A DNA stretch of 64,000 nt from JALEVB01 sp022768265 (GCA_034168985.1 JAXFJE010000022.1:79165-143164); one strand, 5' to 3'. Counted from the first letter of the stretch, positions 35,975 through 45,978 are shown. Made by a program: numbers and translations. Notes: generated by a model not told the origin, from the letters alone.

Positions 35975-37178
35975 ACTATATCAATTAGCCCTATATTTCA
36001 TCAAGAACTTTAACTACAAGATCGTAGAAGTCAAACAATTAAAAAATGAAATATGGCTTTGTAATAAAAAACATCGTACTTATCCGATCATTCGTTTGAC
36101 CTTAAATGATCTGCCTGAGAATGCTCAGCAAATCCATATCAAAGAGATGATCTTAAGTTCTATCGTTGCGACAGTTAACTGTAAACAGGCTTATCTAGAT
36201 ATTCACATTGGTAAGGAAAATGGGGATATTGCTGATAATGTGGTAGCCATTGATGAAAGTTATTATGCTGGGGTCGATGTTAGTCGCTATTTTCCCGATC
36301 TAAAAAAGCAAATCAAGCCCGTAAATAATATCGAGCAAGAGATGCAAAGAATTCATGGTGAGTTTAATGAGATGGCCAAGAAAAATCAAAGAAAGGCTAA
36401 ATATCTCAAATATAAAGATTTACCATGGGTCACGATCGTAACGAGCTTACTTTGTATCATCGTCTATCTTTGCAGTTTTTATTTTTATCGTTATGATCTA
36501 AACAGTAGCGAAGTAGCGATCGCGATGGGTGGGTATTATAAGATCTTTATTGAAGCAGGACAATGGTTTAGGATGTTTACTTCAGGCTTTGTTCATGTAG
36601 AATTTACTCATCTTATGGTTAATATCATTTCTTTGCTTAGCTTGGGTCGTATCCTTGAAAAATACTATGGTCATGCGCGATATGCGATCATCATGTTTGC
36701 CAGTATCTTAGGTGGCAGTCTTGCGATGTTTGCGTTAGCGGATAATATGGTAGCTGTAGGGCTTAGTGGAGGCTTATATGGTTTGATCGGAGCCTTGGTC
36801 ATTTATATTTACAGTACCAAGATCTATAAGATACCAATGGTCATGGCTAATCTTGTTTATATCTTATTGATCAATATCATGATCAATTTCTTGCCTAATG
36901 TGGGTTATTTAGCACATATGGGTGGTTTTATCTGCGGATTGTTGTTAGCAGTGATCTTTAGTAATAATCCAGCTTGGAAAACTTTAAAGCAAAATACGAT
37001 CGTATGCGCGATCATTTTGTTGGTAGCTGTTGGTTATAAGTGTTATGACAATTGGTTTATCAATGATATTTATGGTCAATCTGACCTAAAGATCCTAAAG
37101 ATATATGAGGAAGCAGGATTAAATGTTGATAAACTTACCGTAAATCTAATTAAGATCTATCAAGGAGAACAAGGATGA
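35967..37178 (+). CDS. Rhomboid family intramembrane serine protease (YqgP/GluP-like)
   Basis: About 403 aa. A soluble N-terminal domain of 160 residues precedes the rhomboid core with about seven helices. The catalytic Ser lies in GLSGGLYGLIGA and the His in AHMGGFICG. HLMVNIISLLSLG is the conserved His-Asn helix. The layout resembles B. subtilis YqgP. AGGAG (35953-35957) abuts a GTG at 35958 but is 9 nt from ATG 35967, which is chosen. It overlaps rluD by 8 bp and the deaminase by 4 bp. Confidence 0.93.
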   Translation: MLKLYQLALYFIKNFNYKIVEVKQLKNEIWLCNKKHRTYPIIRLTLNDLPENAQQIHIKEMILSSIVATVNCKQAYLDIHIGKENGDIADNVVAIDESYYAGVDVSRYFPDLKKQIKPVNNIEQEMQRIHGEFNEMAKKNQRKAKYLKYKDLPWVTIVTSLLCIIVYLCSFYFYRYDLNSSEVAIAMGGYYKIFIEAGQWFRMFTSGFVHVEFTHLMVNIISLLSLGRILEKYYGHARYAIIMFASILGGSLAMFALADNMVAVGLSGGLYGLIGALVIYIYSTKIYKIPMVMANLVYILLINIMINFLPNVGYLAHMGGFICGLLLAVIFSNNPAWKTLKQNTIVCAIILLVAVGYKCYDNWFINDIYGQSDLKILKIYEEAGLNVDKLTVNLIKIYQGEQG

Positions 37179-37663
37179 AAAGAGAGAATGTCTTGACATG
37201 GGATGAATATTTCATGGGTCTAGCTCATCTATCAAGCATGCGTAGCAAAGATCCATCAACCCAAGTAGGGGCTGTCATCGTGGATAAGATGAATCGTGTC
37301 GTATCGATTGGCTATAATGGCTTACCTTTTGGGTGTAATGATGATGAGTTTCCATGGGGCAAAGAAGATGGAATGTTGAATAGTAAATATGCTTTCGTAG
37401 TTCATGCGGAATTAAATGCTATCTTAAGCAGCAAACGCGATCTAAGTGATTGTACGATCTATGTATCGTTATTTCCTTGTAATGAATGTGCTAAAGCCAT
37501 CATCCAAGCAGGAATCAAAAGGATCGTATATGAATCAGACAAATACCGCGATCAAGATAGTGTCAAAGCTAGCAAGATGATGTTAAAAGCGGCGAAAGTA
37601 GAAATGGTCCAACTGAACAATACGATTGAACTATCTGTAAAAAAAGTTATCAATAATGGTTAA
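37175..37663 (+). CDS. Deoxycytidylate (dCMP) deaminase
   Basis: Zinc enzyme that converts dCMP to dUMP for dTMP synthesis (ComEB-like). Zinc ligands are in HAELNAIL (His with catalytic Glu) and PCNECAKAI. SKDPSTQVGAVIVD and the GYNGLPFGCND segment identify the dCMP class. 162 aa. Its start overlaps the rhomboid stop in ATGA, and it closes the lspA-rluD-rhomboid run. Confidence 0.95.
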   Translation: MKRENVLTWDEYFMGLAHLSSMRSKDPSTQVGAVIVDKMNRVVSIGYNGLPFGCNDDEFPWGKEDGMLNSKYAFVVHAELNAILSSKRDLSDCTIYVSLFPCNECAKAIIQAGIKRIVYESDKYRDQDSVKASKMMLKAAKVEMVQLNNTIELSVKKVINNG

Positions 37664-37672
37664 ACTATCTGT

Positions 37673-37700
37673 AAAGCGAATCTTAAAGGTTCGCTTTTTC
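37673..37700 (+). terminator. Terminator after the dCMP deaminase gene
   Basis: AAAGCGAA (37673-37680) pairs with TTCGCTTT (37690-37697), followed by T residues. Confidence 0.8.
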
Positions 37701-37721
37701 TTTTAAAAGCAGCTAATACTA

Positions 37722-37730
37722 TGGTATAAT
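37722..37730 (+). promoter_or_regulatory. Extended -10 promoter for the phosphatase gene
   Basis: TGGTATAAT lies 47 nt before ATG 37778; no clear -35. Confidence 0.5.
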
Positions 37731-37777
37731 TCATGAAAATTAAAGTACAAGTAAATTGATGAAAAAGGAGTACTATT

Positions 37778-38233
37778 ATGCATAAGATAATTTTTATTTG
37801 TCATGGCAATATTTGTCGTAGTCCTATGGCTGAATTTGTGATGAAGGATATCGTCAACAAGCAACAACAAAGTGCAAATTATGAAATTGCTTCATGTGCT
37901 ACGAGCCGTGAAGAAATCGGTAATCCTGTATATCCTCCCGTAAAGAAATTATTAGCGCAAAAGGGGATTAGTTGCGAAGGAAAAAGCGCTAGACAATTTA
38001 GCAAAGAGGACTATGATCATTACGATATGTTGATCGTTATGGATGAGTATAATAAAGCAAATTTAAAACGTATGTGCAACAATGATCCCCAAAAGAAAAT
38101 AAGTATGTTATTGGATCATGCAAAGCGCTTGGGTGAAAGCGTTAGTGATCCATGGTATACAAGAGATTTTAATAAATGCTATGATGATATCCTGGCGGGG
38201 TGTTTAGGTTTATTTGCTGCTTTGAATCAATAA
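37778..38233 (+). CDS. Low molecular weight protein tyrosine phosphatase
   Basis: A 151-aa cytoplasmic phosphatase. The CX5R loop is CHGNICRS with nucleophile Cys8 and Arg14. The general acid Asp lies in SDPWYTRDF. Length and fold elements match arginine/tyrosine phosphatases such as YwlE and YfkJ; which residue it acts on cannot be told. It has its own promoter and a RBS (AAAGGAG). Confidence 0.94.
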   Translation: MHKIIFICHGNICRSPMAEFVMKDIVNKQQQSANYEIASCATSREEIGNPVYPPVKKLLAQKGISCEGKSARQFSKEDYDHYDMLIVMDEYNKANLKRMCNNDPQKKISMLLDHAKRLGESVSDPWYTRDFNKCYDDILAGCLGLFAALNQ

Positions 38234-38237
38234 TAAA

Positions 38238-38300
38238 AGATCAAGTTTGCATAACTTGATCTAGGTGACACTATGTTTTAATACATAGTGTTATTTTTTT
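38238..38300. terminator. Convergent terminator pair between phosphatase and rnhC
   Basis: AGATCAAGTT (38238-38247) pairs with AACTTGATCT (38253-38262), with a T-run on the minus strand, terminating rnhC. CACTATGT (38269-38276) pairs with ACATAGTG (38283-38290), with a T-run on the plus strand that lies inside the rnhC 3' end, terminating the phosphatase gene. Confidence 0.8.
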
Positions 38301-39160
38301 GCTGGGGTATTTTTAAAATGAAGCTTGGCTACTTCATGCAAGCGTTCATAGCCAAATTGCTTGATGAAAGCTTGGATATCTTGATCAACTAAGCTAGATG
38401 CTCCCTTATGAAAGGTAAAAGCATAGCGTTTTTCCATTTCTTGCCATTTGATCAAAAAAGCGTAACGAGCGATGATGCTAGCACAAGCTACGGCTAGATA
38501 TTTACTTTCAGCTTTCGTTTCAAAATGAATGTTACCAATTACTTCAGGTTCTTGCGATAGATACTGATAATAATTTTTGCTAGGGGTAAATTGATCGATC
38601 ACTACTAGTTTTGGCAAGCTTTGTTTTTTGCTTAGGTTTAGATAAGCTTGATTGTGTAATTTTGCCTTGATGGCATTTAGGTTATTGCTTTGATGAACGG
38701 TATTGTATTTATCGTTATTTAAGATCAAAATGGTATATGTTAGTTGTTGTAATAATTTAGGAGCGATCTTTAAGATGTATTCATCACTTAATTTTTTGGA
38801 GTCGGTGATATTTTCTGCTTGTAACCAAGGAAGATCCTTGCTTTTGACGATGCAGGCTGCAACCACGACCGGTCCAAAATAATCACCTGTACCAACCTCA
38901 TCGCTGCCAGCATGTTCTTGGAAAGCTTCGGGTTGTTTGGAAACAACTAGTTTTTTTTCATCCATAAAAGCACTGGCATAGACTTGGGCATCACTACCTT
39001 GAAAAACTACTTTGTTGCTGGTATAACAGGTAATGGTACAGTTTTCTAGTTTAAGCATGTATCTTACATATTGATTGGTGGAAGGTACTTGACCTTCTTT
39101 GAAGGTTTCATATAATTTTGCAGCTTGTGCTGGTTGTAAAGTTAAAGTTATCGTATTCAT
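38291..39160 (-). CDS. rnhC: Ribonuclease HIII
   Basis: Degrades RNA in RNA-DNA hybrids. The N-terminal TBP-like substrate-binding domain covers about 80 residues. The catalytic domain begins GSDEVGTGDYFGPVVVAAC, with the acidic pair characteristic of HIII, and continues NITDSKKLSD. 289 aa is normal. It is transcribed alone on the minus strand between two plus-strand units. Confidence 0.96.
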   Translation of the reverse strand: MNTITLTLQPAQAAKLYETFKEGQVPSTNQYVRYMLKLENCTITCYTSNKVVFQGSDAQVYASAFMDEKKLVVSKQPEAFQEHAGSDEVGTGDYFGPVVVAACIVKSKDLPWLQAENITDSKKLSDEYILKIAPKLLQQLTYTILILNNDKYNTVHQSNNLNAIKAKLHNQAYLNLSKKQSLPKLVVIDQFTPSKNYYQYLSQEPEVIGNIHFETKAESKYLAVACASIIARYAFLIKWQEMEKRYAFTFHKGASSLVDQDIQAFIKQFGYERLHEVAKLHFKNTPAKK

Positions 39161-39234
39161 GTTTTTTATTTTAGCATAATAATTTGCTTATTTGAATTTT
39201 TTTGAGTATCATTATTAAGAAAGAGGTTCACCAT

Positions 39235-39897
39235 ATGTATATAGACACTAATTATTTTGTATTCATAGATATCGCTATTATTTTATTTTTGTTCATCAAT
39301 GTCTTCAAAGGTGTCAAAGAGGGGTTTTTGACGCAAATAGTTAATTTGTTGGGGTTGATCGCAGCAATTATCCTAGCTAAGATCTTTGCTCCTATTTTTG
39401 CGGAATTGTTTGACCTTTGGCCGCATAGCTGGTATATTGCCAATCAAATGGTCTTTGATGCATTGGTTTATGATGCCATCAATAATTTAGTATGGTTTAT
39501 CTTGTTGGTTATCGTGTTAAAAGTAATTTTTATGTTATTCAAGCCACTAGCTAAATTTATTGGCAGCATTCCTTTGATCAAGCAAGTTAATAAAGTTTTA
39601 GGAATCATTAGTGGCAGCGTGATCGGGATCATCTGGCTTTTTATCATCTATATGATCATGGCATCACCGCTTATCATCAATAATCAAGATGTCATCAACC
39701 AAACTTATTTTAAAGTGTTTGATCAAGTAACGATGGCAATCATGAATGAGCAAGCTGTCAATGATCAACTTTGGAAACAATGGATAGATGAAGATTTAAG
39801 CAACGACAGTCGTGAAGATATCAAACAGTGGTTGATCGATCATAATGTTGATGATCTACCGATCGAAGAATTTACACAAGGAGCTAATAATGAATAG
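39235..39897 (+). CDS. CvpA family membrane protein
   Basis: About 220 aa with four membrane helices in the N-terminal 150 residues and the family start FIDIAIILFLFINVFKGVKEGFLTQIVNLLGLIAA. The C-terminal tail is acidic. CvpA-like genes precede mutS2 in many Bacillota; the role is unclear (a link to colicin V production is historical). ATG 39235 has AAGAAAGAGG at good spacing, whereas the open frame reaches a TTG at 39202 without support. It overlaps mutS2 by 8 bp. Confidence 0.88.
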   Translation: MYIDTNYFVFIDIAIILFLFINVFKGVKEGFLTQIVNLLGLIAAIILAKIFAPIFAELFDLWPHSWYIANQMVFDALVYDAINNLVWFILLVIVLKVIFMLFKPLAKFIGSIPLIKQVNKVLGIISGSVIGIIWLFIIYMIMASPLIINNQDVINQTYFKVFDQVTMAIMNEQAVNDQLWKQWIDEDLSNDSREDIKQWLIDHNVDDLPIEEFTQGANNE

Positions 39898-42187
39898 TTT
39901 TTATGAAGAATTTTCTTTGATCGTTGAACAAATGAGCACTTATTGTAGTTTTTCGTTAGGAAAACAAGCATTATTGGCAACCAAACCTAGTTTTGCCAAG
40001 CTGGTGATCAAACGTGATAATCAACGGATCAAAGAAGCTTTAGAATTATGTTATAAATATGAAAGTATGCCTTTTATGGGCATAAAAGATATTACGATGG
40101 CTTTGGATAATGCTGCTAAAGGCATCGTTTTAGCCGGGCAAGATTTTTTAAATATCATTGATAATATCAATGGTACCAAAGGTATCATCACCTATATGAA
40201 ACAAGCAGCAAATGATTATCCTAGCATTAGTGAACTAACCAATACCTTGGTTGTTTGTGATAAATTGCTTAAGATGCTTAACGAGTGTTTTGATGCTTAT
40301 GGTCAAGTATCAAGCAATGCCAGTGAGCAACTAAGAGCGATTCGGCAAAACCTAGGTCATATCGATCAAAAGATCGCGGAAACAGCGAATCGTTTTGTTC
40401 GTAATCATAGTGCTAGCGTGGTTGATGGCATCATTAGTACTCGCAATAATCGCGTATGCATCCTGATGAAAGCAAGCGATAAAAATAGCTACGGTGGTTT
40501 TGTCCATGGGGAAAGTGCTAGTGGGATGGCTTCTTATGTAGAGCCTCAAGAATTGATCGGCTTAAATAATCAAAAACAAGCTCTATTAGATAAGGAACAA
40601 ATTGAGATCTTACGCATTTTGACCAATTGTACCAATTTGGTTGCCCAAAATTATCATGATCTTCATAATAATTTAGCGACCATCACTTTACTAGATGTTA
40701 TATTTGCTAAAGCTAGCTGGGGCAAAAAGCATGATGCTTGCGTTGCTAGCTTAGATGAGCATAAACATATTTATTTAAAAAAAGCATTTCACCCTTTGAT
40801 CGATGCTCAAAAGGTCGTGAAGAATGATTATCGATTAGGTGATCAAGCGTCGATGTTGTTGATTACTGGTCCTAATACGGGAGGAAAGACCGTTACTTTA
40901 AAAGTTATGGCCTTAAGCGTATTGATGACTTATAGCGGCATGCCGGTTTGTGCAGATACAGCTTCCATTGGTTTTTTTGATCAGGTCTTTATCGATATTG
41001 GCGATATGCAAAGCGTTGAGCAAAGTTTGAGTACTTTTAGTGCGCATTTATCAAACTTAGCATACATCATTGATCATGCGACCAGCTCGTCATTGGTGTT
41101 ATTAGATGAAATTGGCAGTGGGACCGATCCTAAAGAAGGAGAAGCACTAGCCATAGCTATTTTCAATTATCTAAGACAATTACAATGTTATTGTGTGGCG
41201 ACGACTCACTATAATCGTTTGAAAACCTATGGTAAACGCCACGATGATGTCTTGGTAGCTAGCGTATTATTTGATGAAAAAACTTTAAGTCCTACTTATA
41301 AATATATAGAAAATTTGACCGGACAAAGCAATGCTTTGACCATTGCTGCCAAATATGGTCTAAAAAAACAGATCATCAATGAAGCCCGTTTTTTGACCCA
41401 GCAAAATAAAACTCAAGAAGAAGTCTTGATCGAGAAACTAGAGCAGCAGCTTAATGAAGCCCAACAGCTTAATCAACAATTACAAGCAAAGCTTGAAGAA
41501 AACAAGGAGCTTCAAAAAGAATTAAAGGCCAAGAAAATTAAATTAGATGAGCAATTAGCTCGCGTACAAGATGATGCCATGATCAAAGCGCAACAATATA
41601 TCGATGAAATCAAGCAACAGGCCGATGATATCTTGAGCAATATCCGCAAACAAAACAATGGTAAATATCACGAGGTCCTAGCTAAAACTAAACAGTTAGA
41701 TGAGTTGATCGCGGAAGAAATTGAGGAAGCTGATGATGAAAAGATCAACGTTAATGATTATGTAGAAATCAAGCAGACCAATCAAGTAGCGAAGGTCTTA
41801 AGTATCGATCGGCAAAATGTGTTATTGGATCTAAATGGCATCAAAGTTAAATCGAAGTTATCAAAGATCCGTAAAAGTCATAAGCATATCGTTAAGAAAA
41901 CGATCAAGCAGCCTAAAAAGGAGATCACTATCAAGACCATGCCTTTAGAATGTAATTTGATTGGCTTACGGGTCGATGAAGCCTTGGATGTCATGTATAA
42001 ATACTTAGATGATGCCAAGATGGCCGGCTTAAAAACTTGTCGGATCATTCATGGGGATGGCACCGGAGCTTTAAGAAAGGCGGTACATCAAGCATTAAGC
42101 AAAGATAAAGATATCAAAGAATTCCGGCTGGGTAATTATAATGAAGGATCAACAGGGGCTACTGTCGTTACTTTTTATGGAGCGTAG
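39890..42187 (+). CDS. mutS2: Endonuclease MutS2 (ribosome rescue factor with Smr domain)
   Basis: 765 aa. A MutS-like core with clamp helices leads to the ATPase: Walker A GPNTGGKTVTLK, Walker B LVLLDEIGSGTDPKEG, and the TTHY motif. A long coiled coil (about residues 500-615) and a KOW-like segment follow. The C-terminal Smr nuclease domain shows NLIGLRVDEAL, IIHGDGTGALR and GATVVTF. MutS2 has been tied to suppression of recombination and to splitting of collided ribosomes. AAGGAG precedes ATG 39890. Confidence 0.95.
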   Translation: MNSFYEEFSLIVEQMSTYCSFSLGKQALLATKPSFAKLVIKRDNQRIKEALELCYKYESMPFMGIKDITMALDNAAKGIVLAGQDFLNIIDNINGTKGIITYMKQAANDYPSISELTNTLVVCDKLLKMLNECFDAYGQVSSNASEQLRAIRQNLGHIDQKIAETANRFVRNHSASVVDGIISTRNNRVCILMKASDKNSYGGFVHGESASGMASYVEPQELIGLNNQKQALLDKEQIEILRILTNCTNLVAQNYHDLHNNLATITLLDVIFAKASWGKKHDACVASLDEHKHIYLKKAFHPLIDAQKVVKNDYRLGDQASMLLITGPNTGGKTVTLKVMALSVLMTYSGMPVCADTASIGFFDQVFIDIGDMQSVEQSLSTFSAHLSNLAYIIDHATSSSLVLLDEIGSGTDPKEGEALAIAIFNYLRQLQCYCVATTHYNRLKTYGKRHDDVLVASVLFDEKTLSPTYKYIENLTGQSNALTIAAKYGLKKQIINEARFLTQQNKTQEEVLIEKLEQQLNEAQQLNQQLQAKLEENKELQKELKAKKIKLDEQLARVQDDAMIKAQQYIDEIKQQADDILSNIRKQNNGKYHEVLAKTKQLDELIAEEIEEADDEKINVNDYVEIKQTNQVAKVLSIDRQNVLLDLNGIKVKSKLSKIRKSHKHIVKKTIKQPKKEITIKTMPLECNLIGLRVDEALDVMYKYLDDAKMAGLKTCRIIHGDGTGALRKAVHQALSKDKDIKEFRLGNYNEGSTGATVVTFYGA

Positions 42188-42190
42188 ATC

Positions 42191-43948
42191 ATGAATGAAG
42201 CATTAAAAGTAAAATTAAGCAACTTAACCAAAGAACCAGGCTGTTATTTGATGAAAGATAAGCATAATCAGATCATCTATGTTGGTAAAGCTAAGAATCT
42301 CCATAATCGAGTTAACCAATATTTTGTAGGTTCCCATGATTATAAGACTACCAAGCTTGTCAGCAATATCCAGGATTTTGACTTCATCATTTGTAAAAGT
42401 GAGAAAGAAGCATTGGTCTTAGAAATCAATTTGATCAAAAAACATCGTCCCAAATACAATATCATGTTTATTGATGATAAAAGCTATCCGTATATCAAGT
42501 TGACCAAAGAACGTTTTCCGACTTTAAAGGTTGTAAGAGAGGCTAAGAAAGATCGTACAAGCAAATATTTTGGACCATATCCTGATGCTAGTGCAGCACA
42601 TCAAACGATCGCGATCTTGAATAAATTGTATCCTTTACGCAAATGCCAAAAACTTCCTAAAAAAGTTTGTTTATATTATCATATTGGTCAATGCCTAGGA
42701 CCTTGTGAATTTCCAATTGCCAAAGAAACATATGAACAGATGGTGCAGCAAATAACGAACTTTTTAAATGGCAATACGAGCGAATTATTAAATGAACTAG
42801 AACAAAAAATGTTGCTGGAAAGTGAAAACCTGAATTTTGAAAAAGCGCAGGAATATAGCGAAATGATCAAAGCCATTCGTCATATCAGTGATAAGCAAGA
42901 TATCGAAAGCGAAAATCGAGCTAATTTGGATGCCTTTGCTTATTATGCTGATAAAGGTTATATTTCGATCCAGGGTTTCTTTGTGCGCCAAGGGATCATC
43001 TTAGAAAAAGAGTTTAAGTTGATACCATTATACGGTGATGCCCAAGAAGAATTTATCTCGTTTGTCGTACAGTACTATCAAGATCATCCTTATAGCAGTG
43101 AGCTGGTCTTGCCTAAAGATATCGATATTAGTTTGTTGAATGAAGTTTTGGAGGTCAAGATTTTTCAACCGCAAAAAGGTTATCGGCAAAAGATCATCGA
43201 TATGGCCATCAATAACGCTAAAGAGCAATTGGTTTTAAAATTTGAAAATCAAAATAATCAAGACTCTTTATTACAAGCTAGCGTCGATGAATTTTCTATG
43301 TTGTTAAAAAAGGATATCCACCGTATCGAATTGTATGATAACAGCCATATCCAAGGGGCTTTTAATGTCAGTGCCTGCGTGGTATTTGAAGATGGTTTAC
43401 CACTTAAGAAAGATTATCGTTTGTATAAGTTGGGAAGCTATGTTAGTGATGTCGATAGCATGAAAGAAGTCATCTATCGTCGCTATTTCCGCTTGTTAAA
43501 TGAAGGGGGCAGCTATCCTGATTGTATCTTGGTGGATGGTGGCATCATGCAGATCAATGCTGCCAAAGAAGTATTGACAAGTTTAGGAATTGAGATGCTG
43601 GTCTGTGGTCTTGTAAAGGACGATAAACATAATAGTGCGCATTTAGTTAATGATCAAAATGATATCTTACCTATCAAACATGATTCAAATTTATTTTTTA
43701 TGTTAGCTAGGATGCAAGATGAAGTGCATCGGGTTGCTATCAGCTATCATCGTAAATTGCGAAATAAAGCTCAAAATGCATCGATATTAGATGAGATCGA
43801 AGGAGTAGGCAGCGTAAGAAAAAAACAATTATTGAAATATTTTAAGAGTTTTAAACAAATTAAAAATGCTTCGATTGCTGAACTAGCTGAAGTCGTTCCG
43901 CAACAAGTTGCTAAAAATATTTTCAATACGTTGCACAATGAGTTATAA
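42191..43948 (+). CDS. uvrC: Excinuclease ABC subunit C
   Basis: Makes both incisions in nucleotide excision repair. The GIY-YIG domain is at the N-terminus (GCYLMKDKHNQIIYVGKAKNL). A Cys cluster (RKCQKLPKKVCLYYHIGQCLGPC), the UVR motif (LNFEKAQEYSEMIKAI), the RNase H-like domain (IELYDNSHIQG, LVDGGIMQINAA) and a C-terminal HhH domain (IEGVGSVRKKQLLKYF) follow. 585 aa. It starts 3 bp after mutS2. Confidence 0.97.
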   Translation: MNEALKVKLSNLTKEPGCYLMKDKHNQIIYVGKAKNLHNRVNQYFVGSHDYKTTKLVSNIQDFDFIICKSEKEALVLEINLIKKHRPKYNIMFIDDKSYPYIKLTKERFPTLKVVREAKKDRTSKYFGPYPDASAAHQTIAILNKLYPLRKCQKLPKKVCLYYHIGQCLGPCEFPIAKETYEQMVQQITNFLNGNTSELLNELEQKMLLESENLNFEKAQEYSEMIKAIRHISDKQDIESENRANLDAFAYYADKGYISIQGFFVRQGIILEKEFKLIPLYGDAQEEFISFVVQYYQDHPYSSELVLPKDIDISLLNEVLEVKIFQPQKGYRQKIIDMAINNAKEQLVLKFENQNNQDSLLQASVDEFSMLLKKDIHRIELYDNSHIQGAFNVSACVVFEDGLPLKKDYRLYKLGSYVSDVDSMKEVIYRRYFRLLNEGGSYPDCILVDGGIMQINAAKEVLTSLGIEMLVCGLVKDDKHNSAHLVNDQNDILPIKHDSNLFFMLARMQDEVHRVAISYHRKLRNKAQNASILDEIEGVGSVRKKQLLKYFKSFKQIKNASIAELAEVVPQQVAKNIFNTLHNEL

Positions 43949-43970
43949 TATTTAGCAAGAGGTATGTAAC

Positions 43971-44966
43971 GTGGAAAAGCAAAAACATCTTTTTGTCAGC
44001 TGCTTGTTAGTAATCGCGCTAGCATGTGTCGGCATCATGAATATAAAATATGATCGATTGTCGCGTTATCCTTATCAGGATGAAGAATCGCGCAAGATCA
44101 TCGATGAATATCTAAGTGATGAGGAAATAGAGTATATCATTGAATATAGCATTGCACCTAATGTCTTTATTTCCTTCATCGATGTTGAAGGGTTTAATAT
44201 CTATCATGCCAGTGAATATAAACATTTAAGTAATTTATTGTGGCAAGAAAAACCTGAAAATATAGTTGGTATGGTTGAAGCCACGCGTAACTATATCAGC
44301 GTGGATCAATTATATAACTTATTAAATAATTATAAATACAACGAAATAATTTACTTCTATGAATTTAAGGATATGTATAATCCTCAAAGCATCTTGGTAG
44401 AAAACGCTAAAAGCGTCGATGCTTATTTGGATGATACATATACAGTTGGGATCAGGGTTCCTACAAATCTAGAAACCATCGATCAAGAAAAGATCAATAC
44501 GAGCCAAGATATCCAATTGGAAACTTCATGTGCGCAATCTTTATATCAAATGTGTGTTGCGATGGAAGCGAGTGAAGAGTTTGCAGGTACCAAATGTGGA
44601 GGCATGGAAGTAAAACAAGGCTATGTCAGTTATGATCAACAAAAGGCCTTATATGATGAAATGCAAAAAAATAATCCAGATATCAGTGGTATCTTGAATT
44701 ATCCTGGTCATGATGAACATCAATTGGGATTAGCTGTTGACCTTAGTGTTGAAGGCTTGGATCAAACAAGCTTCTATAAGACAAGCCAATATCAATGGTT
44801 ATTAGATAATGCCTATAAATATGGCTTTGTTCAAACCTATACGGATCAAAGTTTCCCAGATACGCAAAAAAGCGCTAAGCCATATCATTTTAGATATGTG
44901 GGGGTGGCGATGGCAACGCATATGCATGATAATAACTTGACCTTAAAACAAGCATTAGGTAAATAA
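43971..44966 (+). CDS. D-alanyl-D-alanine carboxypeptidase, VanY/M15 family
   Basis: A 331-aa exported or membrane-anchored zinc peptidase. An N-terminal helix (LFVSCLLVIALACVGIM) precedes an extracytoplasmic region without known motif (residues 30-190). The M15B catalytic domain has GHDEHQLGLAVDL (zinc His and Asp) and YHFRYVG (catalytic region). It trims D-Ala from peptidoglycan stems. The start is GTG 43971 with AGAGG upstream. It follows uvrC by 22 bp. Confidence 0.9.
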   Translation: MEKQKHLFVSCLLVIALACVGIMNIKYDRLSRYPYQDEESRKIIDEYLSDEEIEYIIEYSIAPNVFISFIDVEGFNIYHASEYKHLSNLLWQEKPENIVGMVEATRNYISVDQLYNLLNNYKYNEIIYFYEFKDMYNPQSILVENAKSVDAYLDDTYTVGIRVPTNLETIDQEKINTSQDIQLETSCAQSLYQMCVAMEASEEFAGTKCGGMEVKQGYVSYDQQKALYDEMQKNNPDISGILNYPGHDEHQLGLAVDLSVEGLDQTSFYKTSQYQWLLDNAYKYGFVQTYTDQSFPDTQKSAKPYHFRYVGVAMATHMHDNNLTLKQALGK

Positions 44967-44967
44967 A

Positions 44968-45032
44968 TAAAAAGCTCAATTACTTTTTAGCTGATTGTTG
45001 ATATCGTCTAAAAAGTGCAATTGAGCTTTTTT
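44968..45032. terminator. Long bidirectional terminator
   Basis: AAAGCTCAATTACTTTTTAG pairs with CTAAAAAGT-GC-AATTGAGCTTT around a 17-nt loop, giving a stem of about 20 bp with T-runs on both strands. It separates the convergent carboxypeptidase gene and the minus-strand gene at 45031. Confidence 0.85.
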
Positions 45033-45387
45033 ATAGTTTTAATAAATTAAGTTTGATCGAATCTTTGGTGGTTTGAGAAGCAGCCATCTTAAAGCGTTTA
45101 AGCCCTTTTTGATCACTATTTTGATAGTGACGTTTAAATAAGATGTATAAAACGACCCAAGGGACCAATTGATAGATTTTTTGTTTGGTTTCTTGATATT
45201 TGTTGACCAATAAATGATATTGATGTTCGATATGGGCTTTTTTGGTATTGATCATATCGATATTTGTCAGCTGCTTTTCTAATTTTTGGGAGAAATGATA
45301 TAAGCTAAATAATAACTTTAGCAGAAATACGCCCAAAATTAATAAGCATATAAAAAAAATCAGCCAGCTAATTTGCGAAAAGTTCAT
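45031..45387 (-). CDS. Hypothetical membrane-anchored protein
   Basis: About 118 aa with one N-terminal helix (WLIFFICLLILGVFLLKLLFSLY) followed by a charged, helix-rich region that may form a coiled coil (KLEKQLTNIDMINTKKAHIEHQ region) and a basic C-terminus. The reading frame has ATGs at 45399 and 45387; GGTGA precedes the latter, while the former lies a few nt after a TGCTATAAT extended -10, so 45387 is chosen. Family not recognised. Confidence 0.6.
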   Translation of the reverse strand: MNFSQISWLIFFICLLILGVFLLKLLFSLYHFSQKLEKQLTNIDMINTKKAHIEHQYHLLVNKYQETKQKIYQLVPWVVLYILFKRHYQNSDQKGLKRFKMAASQTTKDSIKLNLLKL

Positions 45388-45458
45388 GTTTATCACCATG
45401 TTTATTATAGCATATCTTATCTTTTGTTGTATAATTATTAAAAAGGAAAATTAAATAT

Positions 45459-45929
45459 ATGCAAGTAATCGTTGTAAGTGATAGTCACGGATATAAAGAA
45501 CCGTTAGAATACCTATGGCGTCATCATCATGAGGCAGATTTTTTCGTGCATTGTGGGGATAGTGAATTACCTCCAGTATATTTAGATAATTATTGTGCGG
45601 TAAAGGGCAATAATGATAATATCTTTGATTATCCTGAGCACATCATCTTAGATCTTAATGAACATTTTCGGGCATTGATAATCCATGGACATCGGCATAT
45701 CGTTTTTCGCGATCTATCGATCTTGGCAAACTATGCCAAAAGTAAGCAATGCAATGTTTGTTTTTTTGGACATACCCATGTCTTTCATGATGCGATCGTT
45801 GATGGAGTGCGAATGATCAATCCAGGTTGCATTTTGCGATGTCGGGATTTCACTCCAGGCTGTTATGCTTTGATCACGATCGAAAAAGATGTTTTAGCTT
45901 GTCAACGAATCGATTATCAAATGTTTTAA
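45459..45929 (+). CDS. YfcE/MJ0936-type metallophosphodiesterase
   Basis: A 156-aa calcineurin-like phosphoesterase. Metal ligands are in VVSDSHG, CGDSE, KGNND, HGH and FGHTHV, the full set of family motifs in order. Members hydrolyse phosphodiesters in vitro; the cellular substrate is unknown. AAAGGA precedes ATG 45459. Confidence 0.93.
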   Translation: MQVIVVSDSHGYKEPLEYLWRHHHEADFFVHCGDSELPPVYLDNYCAVKGNNDNIFDYPEHIILDLNEHFRALIIHGHRHIVFRDLSILANYAKSKQCNVCFFGHTHVFHDAIVDGVRMINPGCILRCRDFTPGCYALITIEKDVLACQRIDYQMF

Positions 45930-45978
45930 AAATTACTCTTGCCAAAATTATATTTTTTTGTTAATATAATTAAGCGTT